DNA of 64,000 nt from the NCBI RefSeq assembly GCF_008386505.1, contig NZ_VUNZ01000001.1:930001-994000 (forward strand). Reading direction: 5' to 3'. The notes beneath the pieces are model-generated. The model was not told the DNA's origin and searched no databases. It saw only the letters and a list, made by a program, of their open reading frames with translations. The DNA is from Chryseobacterium sediminis. GTDB taxonomy: Bacteria > Bacteroidota > Bacteroidia > Flavobacteriales > Weeksellaceae. Positions 33,277 through 41,291 of the stretch are shown in pieces (position 1 is the stretch's first letter; the number at the start of each line of letters is the position of its first letter). The position numbers and the translations under genes were made by a program.

Positions 33277-34104
33277 ATGTCAATTATTACCCTTACTTCG
33301 GATTTCGGAAATTTAGATTACAGAGTTGCCGCTGTGAAAGGCAAAATTCTGTCTCTAAACCCTGAGGTTAATATTATTGATATAACCCACGATATCCAGG
33401 CATTCAACCTTATACAGACTTCGTATATCGTAAGAAATGCCTATAAATATTTTCCAAAAGGAAGCATTCACATCATTTCCGTAGACAGTTTTTACAACAA
33501 GTCAAGAAAAAATATCATTTATAAAGCCGACGGATCCTACTTTTTGGCGGCAGATAATGGTCTATTAAGCCTTATATTTTTTGATATTAAGCCGGAAGCT
33601 ATCTATGAGCTTACCCTGAACAACCGTTTTGATGACATCATCAACTTTACTTCTACAGACATTTTTGTTCCTGCAGCGGTACATCTTGCCAATGGCGGAC
33701 TCCCAGAGGTAATAGGCAGAAAAATACATTCGGCCAAGCAGCTGATGTTCCCAAGAGCGGTTTATAATGAATCGGAAGGCATGATTATCGGTGAAGTGAC
33801 CTATATTGATAATTTCGGAAATATAATCTCAAATATCAACAAAGATTTTTTTGAAAATATCAGCAAAGGTTATGATAGTTTTACCATAAAATTCAGAAAT
33901 TTAAGTCTTTCAAGGATATTTTCCAGTCATACGGAGGTTGTTTCAGACTGGGAAAGGGAGACCGAATTCCACGGACAGTCTGCTGCTATTTTCAATGATA
34001 GCCAGTTATTGGAGCTTACCATCTACAAAGGAAGCAAGAAAAACGGTGCCAAAAGCCTGTTTGGACTGAATGTAGGAGAAAATATCTACATCGAATTTAG
34101 CTAA
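33277..34104 (+). CDS. SAM hydrolase / SAM hydroxide adenosyltransferase family protein (DUF62)
   Basis: A 275-residue protein. The N-terminal motif is IITLTSDFGNLDYRVAAVKG, then IDITHDIQAFN (Asp for ribose binding) and YFLAADNGLLSLIF. The C-terminal barrel has IGEVTYIDNFGNIISNI. Family members cut S-adenosylmethionine to adenosine and methionine, or are related to the fluorinase fold; activity here is inferred. The ATG at 33277 is preferred over an in-frame TTG two codons upstream. It is divergent from phoH. Confidence 0.9.
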   Translation: MSIITLTSDFGNLDYRVAAVKGKILSLNPEVNIIDITHDIQAFNLIQTSYIVRNAYKYFPKGSIHIISVDSFYNKSRKNIIYKADGSYFLAADNGLLSLIFFDIKPEAIYELTLNNRFDDIINFTSTDIFVPAAVHLANGGLPEVIGRKIHSAKQLMFPRAVYNESEGMIIGEVTYIDNFGNIISNINKDFFENISKGYDSFTIKFRNLSLSRIFSSHTEVVSDWERETEFHGQSAAIFNDSQLLELTIYKGSKKNGAKSLFGLNVGENIYIEFS

Positions 34105-34139
34105 GATTATATATTTCTTAAAAAAACCGATTTTTTTTA

Positions 34140-34147
34140 TATATTTG
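34140..34147 (+). promoter_or_regulatory. -7 promoter box of the E2 gene
   Basis: TATATTTG on the plus strand, 20 bases upstream of the E2 ATG. Confidence 0.45.
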
Positions 34148-34167
34148 TCAAAATCTAAAAATCAAAA

Positions 34168-35475
34168 ATGGCAGAATACAAATTATTGCTTCCTTCCATG
34201 GGAGAAGGTGTTATGGAAGCGACAATTATCACTTGGTTATTCAATGAAGGTGATAACGTAAAGGAGGATGACTCCGTAGTAGAAATTGCAACAGATAAAG
34301 TAGATTCAGATGTACCGACACCAGTTTCGGGGAAAATTGTAAAAATTTTAAAGCAAAAAGATGAAGTTGCAAAAGTAGGTGAAGCCATTGCTATTTTAGA
34401 AATTGAAGGAGAAGGCACAGCTTCAGAGGAAGTAAAAGCTGAAACTCCGGCGGCTACTCCGGATGCTGACACTTTAAAAGCGATTGAAGAGCCTTTACAA
34501 ACTACAGCTGCTTCAAGCGTAGAATTCTCAGGAGACCTTTATCTATCTCCACTTGTAAAATCTATCGCACAACAGGAAAATATTTCTGAAACTGAACTGA
34601 AATCCATCAAAGGAAGCGGTTTGGAAGGAAGAATTACCAAAGAAGATATATTAGCATATGTTGCTAACAGAGGAAACCAGCCAGTTCAGCAGGCAGCTCC
34701 GGTACAGGCGGCATCTACTCCGAAGCCAGCAGTATCTGCTCCGGCAGCTACCATTCCGGTAAGTGCAGGTGATGAAATCATTCCAATGGACAGAATGAGA
34801 AAAATCATCGCTGAAAACATGGTAAAAGCAAAACAAATTGCCCCTCACGTTACTTCTTTCATTGAAACTGACGTTACCAACGTTGTAAAATGGAGAAATA
34901 AAAACAAAGCAGTATTTGAAAAACGTGAAGGTGAGAAACTGACTTTCATGCCGATTTTCGTAAAAGCTGTAGTGAAAGCGATCCAGGATTTCCCAATGAT
35001 CAATGTTTCTATTAATGGTGAAAACATCATCAAAAAGAAAAATATCAACATCGGTATGGCTACTGCTCTTCCAGACGGAAACCTTATCGTTCCTGTAATC
35101 AAAAATGCTGATCAGTTATCTCTTTCAGGCCTTGCAAAAGCTATCAACGACTTAGCTTACAGAGCAAGAAACAAGAAATTAAGACCAGAAGATACTCAAG
35201 GTGCAACCTATACAATTTCTAACGTTGGAAGCTTCGGAAACCTTATGGGAACACCAATCATTCCTCAGCCTCAGGTAGCTATTTTAGCCATCGGAGCTAT
35301 CGTTAAGAAGCCTGCAGTTCTTGAAACAGCTGACGGTGATGTAATTGCTATCAGAAACTTAATGTTCATGTCTCACTCTTATGACCACAGAGTAGTAGAC
35401 GGTTCTCTAGGAGGAATGATGCTGAAGCATGTTCACGACTACCTTGAAAACTGGGATCTGAACACAGAAATATAA
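34168..35475 (+). CDS. 2-oxo acid dehydrogenase E2 (dihydrolipoamide acyltransferase), stand-alone
   Basis: A 435-residue protein. One lipoyl domain with the lipoylated Lys in EIATDKVDSDVPTPVSG (Lys at about 44), then an Ala/Pro-rich linker, a peripheral-subunit-binding domain (YLSPLVKSIAQQENISETEL), a second linker, and the catalytic domain with FMSHSYDHRVVDGSLGG near the end (catalytic His and Asp). It is the core acyltransferase of a pyruvate or branched-chain 2-oxoacid dehydrogenase complex. The style is branched-chain-like. No E1 or E3 gene is next to it, so its complex partners are encoded elsewhere. Confidence 0.92.
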   Translation: MAEYKLLLPSMGEGVMEATIITWLFNEGDNVKEDDSVVEIATDKVDSDVPTPVSGKIVKILKQKDEVAKVGEAIAILEIEGEGTASEEVKAETPAATPDADTLKAIEEPLQTTAASSVEFSGDLYLSPLVKSIAQQENISETELKSIKGSGLEGRITKEDILAYVANRGNQPVQQAAPVQAASTPKPAVSAPAATIPVSAGDEIIPMDRMRKIIAENMVKAKQIAPHVTSFIETDVTNVVKWRNKNKAVFEKREGEKLTFMPIFVKAVVKAIQDFPMINVSINGENIIKKKNINIGMATALPDGNLIVPVIKNADQLSLSGLAKAINDLAYRARNKKLRPEDTQGATYTISNVGSFGNLMGTPIIPQPQVAILAIGAIVKKPAVLETADGDVIAIRNLMFMSHSYDHRVVDGSLGGMMLKHVHDYLENWDLNTEI

Positions 35476-35522
35476 GTAAAGAATAATCCGCGCTAAGTAA
35501 TTATTGCAGATTTTAAATACTA

Positions 35523-35548
35523 AACCTCCGAAAATCGGAGGTTTTTTT
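35523..35548 (+). terminator. Terminator of the E2 gene
   Basis: AACCTCCGA pairs with TCGGAGGTT around a short loop and is followed by TTTTTTT on the plus strand. Confidence 0.8.
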
Positions 35549-35732
35549 GTTTTTATTAGTTAAATACAGTAAAATTTTAAAAGGACAAACAATAAACAAA
35601 ATCAATATAAAATAATTAATAAAATGCGCGATTTATTGATAAAACCACAATTATTTAAGTCCAATTCTATATTGTAATAACTTTTTTGGAAGTTAGATTT
35701 ATTAGCGCTATTTTTAAACAAATAATATTTAA

Positions 35733-35849
35733 ATGGATCCAGATTACAGAAAGTATGACATGACTAAATTTTCTGATTTCACTAAGCAGGATGAAAAACT
35801 CATTGCTGAAGTTTATGAAATGATCTCAAAGTTTTTAAACGACCTATAA
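35733..35849 (+). CDS. Possible 38-residue small protein
   Basis: An ATG-to-TAA frame of 38 codons (starts MDPDYRKYDMTKFSDF, ends ISKFLNDL). The composition is that of a soluble helical peptide with balanced charge (Lys, Asp, Glu), unlike random AT-rich translation, and a helix (KQDEKLIAEVYEMISKFL) can be drawn. A near-consensus promoter lies upstream (TTG at 35686-35688, TATTTTTA at 35709-35716, 20-base spacer; the last base is not G). It lies 44 bases upstream of the ClC gene and may be co-transcribed with it. No family is recognised. Confidence 0.4.
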   Translation: MDPDYRKYDMTKFSDFTKQDEKLIAEVYEMISKFLNDL

Positions 35850-35892
35850 TGTTCAAAATTTTACCGTAATTTCATCCCTCAAAACAAGACAA

Positions 35893-37245
35893 ATGCTGAA
35901 AATTTTCATCCTGATAAGGAAATCCATCAAAAATTCCTTTGACAATATCCGAAACGAACAGCTGAAGCACAACCTTCTTCAGGCTATACCTTTTTGGATA
36001 GGATCTGTTATTACAGGTTTTTTTGCAGTCATGTATGCACAGGTATTTGCCTGGGGTGAACATTTGATGAATTTTATTTTTGACTGGCATGCATGGATGA
36101 TTTTCATCATTGCTCCTATAGGATTTGTACTATCCTGGTGGCTGGTGAAAGAATTTGCGCCCAATGCCAAAGGAAGCGGTATTCCACAGGTAATGGCTGC
36201 AGTAGAACTCGCCAACCCAAAAGAACACCGCAAGATCAGAAATCTACTGAGCATTAAGATTATTTTCTTCAAAATATTATCTTCAGTTATTCTGGTCATC
36301 GGAGGAGGTGCGGTAGGACGTGAAGGACCTACCATTCAGATTGCAGGCTCTGTTTTCAGAAAAGTTAACGAGTATCTTCCCGAATGGTGGCCGAAAATCT
36401 CCAAGAAAAACATGATTATGACAGGAGCCGCAGCGGGTCTTGCAGCAGCTTTCAACACTCCACTCGGAGGTATTGTTTTCGCTGTGGAAGAACTGTCAAA
36501 AACTCATATCAATTACTTCAAAACAGCTTTGTTTACTGCAGTAATTATTGCCGGCCTTACAGCACAAACACTTGCCGGATCTTATTTATATCTGGGATAT
36601 CCGAAGACCAACGATGTTTCTTTAATGGTGATGTTTCCCATAGTTCTTGTTGCTGCAGTTGCGGGTATTCTTGCCAGTCAGCTTTCTGTTGCTATGCTTA
36701 AAATCAACAGCTGGAAAAAGAATAAACTGAAAACCGATAAGGCCAATGTGATATTCCTGATCATTTGTGCTTTAATTATTGCTTCAGTCGCTTATTTTAT
36801 CAACAGGGAAATTCTGGGTTCCGGGAAAGAAATTATGGAGCGTGTTCTTTTTACGAAGGATAAGCATGAAGACTGGTATGTTCCCATTCTCAGGATGCTT
36901 GGCCCTGCCCTTTCTTTTACTTCCGGTGGTGCAGGTGGAATTTTCGCCCCTGCTCTCACAGCAGGAGCAAGTATAGGATCTGTTATTTCAGGTGCTATTC
37001 ATTTAACCCCCAATGAAACCAATGTTGTTGTTCTGGCAGGAATGGTGGCTTTTCTTACAGGAATTACCCGGGCTCCTTTTACTTCAGCTATTATTGTTTT
37101 GGAAATGACTGACAGGCATTCATTGATTTTCCACCTGATGCTGGCAGGAATGGTTTCTTCCATTGCCTCTATTTTAGTAAGCAGACATTCGTTATACGAT
37201 GTATTGAAGGTGAATTTTCTGGCAGAATTAAGACAAAAAGATTAG
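35893..37245 (+). CDS. ClC family chloride channel or Cl-/H+ antiporter
   Basis: A 450-residue membrane protein. All three ion-pathway signatures are present: GSGIPQVMAAVE at about 95, GREGPTIQIAGSVF at about 143 (gating Glu), and SGGAGGIFAPALTAGA at about 345. The Glu in FAVEELSKTH (about 199) corresponds to the proton glutamate of the antiporter branch, so exchange rather than channel function is likely. It probably works in chloride or pH balance. No C-terminal CBS domain is seen. Confidence 0.93.
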   Translation: MLKIFILIRKSIKNSFDNIRNEQLKHNLLQAIPFWIGSVITGFFAVMYAQVFAWGEHLMNFIFDWHAWMIFIIAPIGFVLSWWLVKEFAPNAKGSGIPQVMAAVELANPKEHRKIRNLLSIKIIFFKILSSVILVIGGGAVGREGPTIQIAGSVFRKVNEYLPEWWPKISKKNMIMTGAAAGLAAAFNTPLGGIVFAVEELSKTHINYFKTALFTAVIIAGLTAQTLAGSYLYLGYPKTNDVSLMVMFPIVLVAAVAGILASQLSVAMLKINSWKKNKLKTDKANVIFLIICALIIASVAYFINREILGSGKEIMERVLFTKDKHEDWYVPILRMLGPALSFTSGGAGGIFAPALTAGASIGSVISGAIHLTPNETNVVVLAGMVAFLTGITRAPFTSAIIVLEMTDRHSLIFHLMLAGMVSSIASILVSRHSLYDVLKVNFLAELRQKD

Positions 37246-37350
37246 AGAACAGCCAACTGAAAGTTTGTCGCTTTATAACCTTAAGCAATATCCCAAAACA
37301 TTAAACTATAAATTCTAAACCATCAACACTCAATTATTTCACAAATCCTC

Positions 37351-37381
37351 TTGCATATAAGAAATATATTCTCTACTTTTG
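37351..37381 (+). promoter_or_regulatory. Promoter of the rpsF-rpsR unit
   Basis: TTG at 37351-37353, then a 20-base spacer, then TACTTTTG at 37374-37381. This is the clearest full flavobacterial promoter in the window. Confidence 0.65.
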
Positions 37382-37415
37382 CACCTCGAAATAATTAACA
37401 AATTCATTTAACATT

Positions 37416-37757
37416 ATGAACAATTACGAAACTGTTTTCATTTTAACTCCCGTTCTATCTGAGTCACAGGTAGAGGAAGCAGTGAACAAGTATGTAGATC
37501 TTATCAAAGAAAAGAACTGCGAAATCGTTGCTAAAGAAAACTGGGGATTAAAAAAATTAGCTTATCCTATCCAATTGAAAAAGAACGGGTTCTATACTCT
37601 AATCGAATTCAAAGGAGAAGGTAGTGTAGTAGCTGATCTAGAATTAGCATTTAAGCGTGACGAAAGAGTAATCCGTTACCTTACTACGAAACTTGACAAA
37701 CATGCTGTTGAGTATGCTGTAACTAGAAGAACTAAAGTAAAAGCAGCTAAAGCTTAA
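37416..37757 (+). CDS. rpsF: 30S ribosomal protein S6
   Basis: A 113-residue protein. It starts [20 protein letters not shown] and has [20 protein letters not shown], the typical beta-alpha pattern of S6, and a basic tail ([11 protein letters not shown]). It binds S18 in the 30S platform, which agrees with the next gene. It is the first gene of the unit and follows a strong promoter. Confidence 0.98.
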   Translation: MNNYETVFILTPVLSESQVEEAVNKYVDLIKEKNCEIVAKENWGLKKLAYPIQLKKNGFYTLIEFKGEGSVVADLELAFKRDERVIRYLTTKLDKHAVEYAVTRRTKVKAAKA

Positions 37758-37789
37758 TTATTAACCCTATTTTTTAAAAAAGACAAGAC

Positions 37790-38092
37790 ATGGCAATAGA
37801 TGAAATGGCTAAACAAGCCTCAGCTGGAGGAGAATCAGAAGTAAAATTCCTTACTCCGCTTGATATCAATACAAAATCTGAAAAGAAATATTGTAGATTC
37901 AAAAAATACGGAATTAAGCACGTTGATTACAAAGATGCTGATTTCTTATTACAATTTGTAAACGAACAAGGTAAAATCTTACCAAGAAGATACACTGGAA
38001 CTTCTTTAAAATACCAAAGAAAAGTTTCTGCTGCTATCAAAAGAGCAAGACACCTTGCATTACTACCATACGTAGCTGACTTATTGAAATAA
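37790..38092 (+). CDS. rpsR: 30S ribosomal protein S18
   Basis: A 100-residue protein. The signature is in [20 protein letters not shown] and the C-terminal [20 protein letters not shown] followed by [19 protein letters not shown]. The N-terminus is longer than in E. coli, as is usual in Bacteroidota. Start at ATG after a 32-base gap from rpsF. Confidence 0.97.
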   Translation: MAIDEMAKQASAGGESEVKFLTPLDINTKSEKKYCRFKKYGIKHVDYKDADFLLQFVNEQGKILPRRYTGTSLKYQRKVSAAIKRARHLALLPYVADLLK

Positions 38093-38106
38093 GACAAACA
38101 ATAAAT

Positions 38107-38132
38107 AAAAGAAGAGGGCAGCCTCTTCTTTT
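38107..38132 (+). terminator. Hairpin between rpsR and rplI
   Basis: AAAAGAAGAGG pairs with CCTCTTCTTTT around a 4-base loop, 14 bases after the rpsR stop. The T-run is part of the stem. It could be a terminator, an attenuator, or an mRNA processing site between rpsR and rplI. Confidence 0.55.
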
Positions 38133-38204
38133 GTTGCTGAATAAATCATTAATTCTAACTTGATTTTAGATCATACAACTAAAATCTAAAAAAGGACAAC
38201 AACA

Positions 38205-38708
38205 ATGCAAATTATCTTAAAAAAAGACGTAGAAAACTTAGGACTTGAGTTTGATACAGTAAACGTAAAGCCAGGTTATGCTAGAAACTTCTTAATTCCT
38301 CAAGGAATTGCTCTTTTAGCTACACCTAAAAACAAAGCTGCTTTAGAAGCTACATTAGAAGCTAGAAAAGAAGAAGAAGCTAAATTAATCGCTGCTGCTA
38401 ACGCTGTAGTTGAGCAATTGAAGAAAACTTCTATCACTATTCCTGCAAAAGTAGGTACTGGTGACAAATTATTCGGATCTATCAACAATGCTGATCTATC
38501 TGCTGCTTTAGAAAAAGCTGGTGTTTCTGTAGAGAAAAAATACATCAAGATTCCTGGTAACACGATCAAGAGAACTGGTAAATTCTCAGCTCTTATCAGA
38601 CTTCACAGAAATGTTGAGTACAACTATGAGTTTGACATCGTTTCTGATGCTCCAGTTGTAGCTGCTCCTGCTGCTAAGAAGGAAGAAGTTAAATCTGAAG
38701 AAGCTTAA
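38205..38708 (+). CDS. rplI: 50S ribosomal protein L9
   Basis: A 167-residue protein. The N-terminal domain has MQIILKKDVENLGLEFDTVN and KPGYARNFLIPQGIALLATP (core L9 signature), then a long helix rich in Glu, Lys and Ala, and the C-terminal domain with GKFSALIRLHRNVEYNYEFD. The tail PVVAAPAAKKEEVKSEEA is an acidic, Ala-rich extension. It is downstream of rpsR but separated by 112 bases with a hairpin. Confidence 0.97.
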   Translation: MQIILKKDVENLGLEFDTVNVKPGYARNFLIPQGIALLATPKNKAALEATLEARKEEEAKLIAAANAVVEQLKKTSITIPAKVGTGDKLFGSINNADLSAALEKAGVSVEKKYIKIPGNTIKRTGKFSALIRLHRNVEYNYEFDIVSDAPVVAAPAAKKEEVKSEEA

Positions 38709-38737
38709 TAAGCAACGAGAATTTCTCACAATACAAG

Positions 38738-38767
38738 ACCACTTCAATTTATTGAGGTGGTTTTTTA
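38738..38767 (+). terminator. Terminator of rplI
   Basis: ACCACTTCAA pairs with TTGAGGTGGT around a 4-base loop, followed by TTTTTT. Confidence 0.8.
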
Positions 38768-38798
38768 TATATAGTTCGGAAAAGATTGTGTATATATG

Positions 38799-38850
38799 AC
38801 TACCCCGTCTTTTTGCTTTGCAAAAATCCACCCCTTCAGGGAAGGGGAAT
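38799..38850. repeat. Dispersed intergenic repeat
   Basis: Contains GACTACCCCGTCTTTTTGC, TTGCAAAA and a CCCCTTC...GAAGGGG hairpin. I believe words of this kind recur in Chryseobacterium spacers; that is from memory and not checked here. Confidence 0.4.
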
Positions 38851-38974
38851 GTAGGAAATCTTAACTGCTATTACTCGTTACATTGGCTTTTTCACAACCT
38901 TACACGTTAGAACAGGCAAGAAAATTATCCCGTATCATAAAAACTACCAACGTAACACGCAACCCGAATCTCAA

Positions 38975-39009
38975 ACCTTCACACCCTCAAACACTCTAAC
39001 ACTCCTACT
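38975..39009. repeat. Degenerate CTCAAACACTCTAAC-type repeat
   Basis: Its reverse complement (AGTGTTAGAGTGTTTGAGG) resembles the sequence at 42339-42428 (GAGTTTGAGTGTGG and GAGTATTAGAG). The two lie in opposite orientation on each side of the AraC-TolC-HlyD block. Confidence 0.35.
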
Positions 39010-39011
39010 CA

Positions 39012-39815
39012 CTACTTATCCCCTCTCAATTTATGCTGATATTCCGTAGGAGCAATTCCAATTACTTTTTTAAAAATATTACTGAAAGATGACAGGCTAT
39101 TGTACCCTACCATCATCGCTATTTCATACATATTGTATTTTCCTTCCAGCATAAGTTCAAGGGAACGGGTAATTCGCAATGCCCTTAGAAAACGGATGTA
39201 ATTCATTCCCAGAATCTCTTTAAATTTCCTCGAAAGAGTTCTGGTACTCATTCCAAATTCTTTTGCCGTAGATTCTATAGTAAGAGGCTTCTCAAGATTA
39301 GCATGAATGTATCTCGCTATCTTCAGCAGTGTTTCATCTTTCGGGAAAGGATGCTGTATCGGGAATGCCAGATGTTTATTCTTTTTCTCCTGTAAAACAC
39401 CTTTAAGAGCTTTAAGGAAATAATATTTAGAACCATCATTTTTTGTAATTTTCCCATCCCAGTCTTTAGTGTAAAAAATCATCTCCCGAAGCAAATTATT
39501 GACGGAATAAATATTAATTTCATCAAAAAAGCCATTTTCATTTTCTTCTTTCTTAAAATAAAAATTATATAAATCAACTTTCGGGCTGGTAGAAAAAATG
39601 TAGTGAGGTGTTCCGGCAGGAATCCACATAAAGCATCTTGCAGGAAGATACCAATGTTTCTGATCTGTAAAAACATGCACAATACCTCCTTCTGCATATA
39701 CTAATTGTGCAGAACTGTGATAATGAATCTCTGTCGTTACATTTCCTGTGAGGACGTGATAGATATAAAATTCGGCATCATCCTCTTCCACTGCTGTAAA
39801 ATGGCTGTCATTCAT
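39012..39815 (-). CDS. AraC family transcriptional regulator
   Basis: A 267-residue protein. The N-terminal part looks like a cupin sensor domain (TEIHYHSSAQLVYAEGGIVH, WYLPARCFMWIPAGTPHYI). The C-terminal 100 residues form a double helix-turn-helix: IESTAKEFGMSTRTLSRKFK and EIAMMVGYNSLSSFSNIFKK, the AraC signature, ending VIGIAPTEYQHKL. It is divergent from the efflux genes by 136 bases and probably controls them. The ligand is unknown. Confidence 0.9.
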   Translation of the reverse strand: MNDSHFTAVEEDDAEFYIYHVLTGNVTTEIHYHSSAQLVYAEGGIVHVFTDQKHWYLPARCFMWIPAGTPHYIFSTSPKVDLYNFYFKKEENENGFFDEINIYSVNNLLREMIFYTKDWDGKITKNDGSKYYFLKALKGVLQEKKNKHLAFPIQHPFPKDETLLKIARYIHANLEKPLTIESTAKEFGMSTRTLSRKFKEILGMNYIRFLRALRITRSLELMLEGKYNMYEIAMMVGYNSLSSFSNIFKKVIGIAPTEYQHKLRGDK

Positions 39816-39902
39816 GAAATAAAGATAAGAAGAATTTTCAAATTGGCGTAAATGAGCAAATCTTTTTCTGTTTTCACAAATCAGGTACTATGCTTGTCGT
39901 CG

Positions 39903-39910
39903 TAACTTTG
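39903..39910 (+). promoter_or_regulatory. -7 promoter box of the TolC-like gene
   Basis: TAACTTTG on the plus strand, 41 bases upstream of the ATG. No clear TTG at -33, which would fit a promoter needing activation by the divergent AraC protein. Confidence 0.4.
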
Positions 39911-39951
39911 CTGCATCAAAATCATTTTAGCAAAAATCCTTTAATTAATTT

Positions 39952-41286
39952 ATGAATATCATATTTAACGCATGCCGGTATCTGTGCATTGCGTTGTGCT
40001 TATTATTGAGCAGTTTTTTACATTCACAGATGACAGATTACCAGCATCTCGGCTTACAACAGGCTGTAGAGATTGGTCTGAAAAATAACAAAAATATACA
40101 GATAAGTCATCTAAAACAGGAAATGTCCGCTACCAAAGAGAAAGATCTCAAAATGGAAAAGCTTCCGGACATTGAATTTCATACCAGCTATACTCAGGTA
40201 ACTAATTTGTATCAGCATCAGAATGGTGTATTTAACAAAGCTACAAAGTATGATGCTATCAATGGTATGTATGACTTTACATTATCTGCTTCTATTCCTG
40301 TGTACATGGGTGGTAAAATAAAAAATACCGAAAAGAAAGCGGCTATTGATACAGAAATTTCAGCTTTAAGGACGCATCTGGATGAGAGACAGCTTACGAT
40401 GGAAATCATCACGGCTTTTCTGCAGATCCATCATTTGAAAGAACAGCAGGGGCTCATTAATGATAAAATGAAAGAAGATTCTGTGAATATCAAACAGGTA
40501 AAGGCCCTTAAAGCCAACGGAGTTGTAACGGTAAATGAGGTATTGAGAACTTCACTGCAGCTTTCTAATCATAAAATGAGCTGGACAGAACTGGATAATG
40601 ATATTCAGATTGCAGAGCATAAGCTGAAAACTATTCTTTCTCTTCCGGAAGATCAGGAAATGCATGTAAATACGGAAGATCTTATTTCGGACAATGCAAC
40701 GATTCCTTATATTGATGAATTGACTGAAACAGCTTTACATAAAAATGAATCTGTTGACATCACTCACAAAAATCTTTCACTGAAAGAATTGGATCAAAAA
40801 ATCACCAAAGCGAATTATCTGCCTAAAATTACAGCAGGCGGAGAATATTTTTTAAAGTATCCGAATATGATGTTTTTCCCTCCTGAACCGTATGCATATC
40901 GTCTGGGAATGATAGGAGTAAATCTTACCTATCCTATCGAAAATCTGTATAAAAACAAATACAAAATGCAGGAAGCAAAGGAAAATATAGATCTCGCTAA
41001 GCTTCAGATTGAGGAAAATGAAGAAAAAATAAGACACAATGTATACGAAGCCTACAAAAAGTTTGAAGAAACAGACCAGAAAGTGAAAATTGCTGAAGAA
41101 GCGATTGATCAGGCGAAAGAAAACTACCGCATTGTAAGAACAAAATATGCGAACAAACTAAGTCTTATCACTGAACTGATAGACGCCGACAATACTTATC
41201 TGGAAGCAGAATCAAACCTTATTTCCGTAAAAATCAACAGACAACTTAAATATTATCAACTCCAATATACGATTGGAAACTTATAA
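39952..41286 (+). CDS. TolC family outer-membrane efflux protein
   Basis: A 444-residue protein. A signal sequence (about residues 1-25) is followed by two outer-membrane-efflux repeats of coiled-coil helices: QAVEIGLKNNKNIQISHLKQ at about 36 and SLKELDQKITKANYLPKITA at about 280, with barrel strands between them (YDFTLSASIPVYMGG and GMIGVNLTYPIENL). It would form the trimeric outer-membrane channel of a tripartite pump with the next two genes. Five bases separate it from the HlyD gene. Confidence 0.92.
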   Translation: MNIIFNACRYLCIALCLLLSSFLHSQMTDYQHLGLQQAVEIGLKNNKNIQISHLKQEMSATKEKDLKMEKLPDIEFHTSYTQVTNLYQHQNGVFNKATKYDAINGMYDFTLSASIPVYMGGKIKNTEKKAAIDTEISALRTHLDERQLTMEIITAFLQIHHLKEQQGLINDKMKEDSVNIKQVKALKANGVVTVNEVLRTSLQLSNHKMSWTELDNDIQIAEHKLKTILSLPEDQEMHVNTEDLISDNATIPYIDELTETALHKNESVDITHKNLSLKELDQKITKANYLPKITAGGEYFLKYPNMMFFPPEPYAYRLGMIGVNLTYPIENLYKNKYKMQEAKENIDLAKLQIEENEEKIRHNVYEAYKKFEETDQKVKIAEEAIDQAKENYRIVRTKYANKLSLITELIDADNTYLEAESNLISVKINRQLKYYQLQYTIGNL

Positions 41287-41291
41287 AAACT

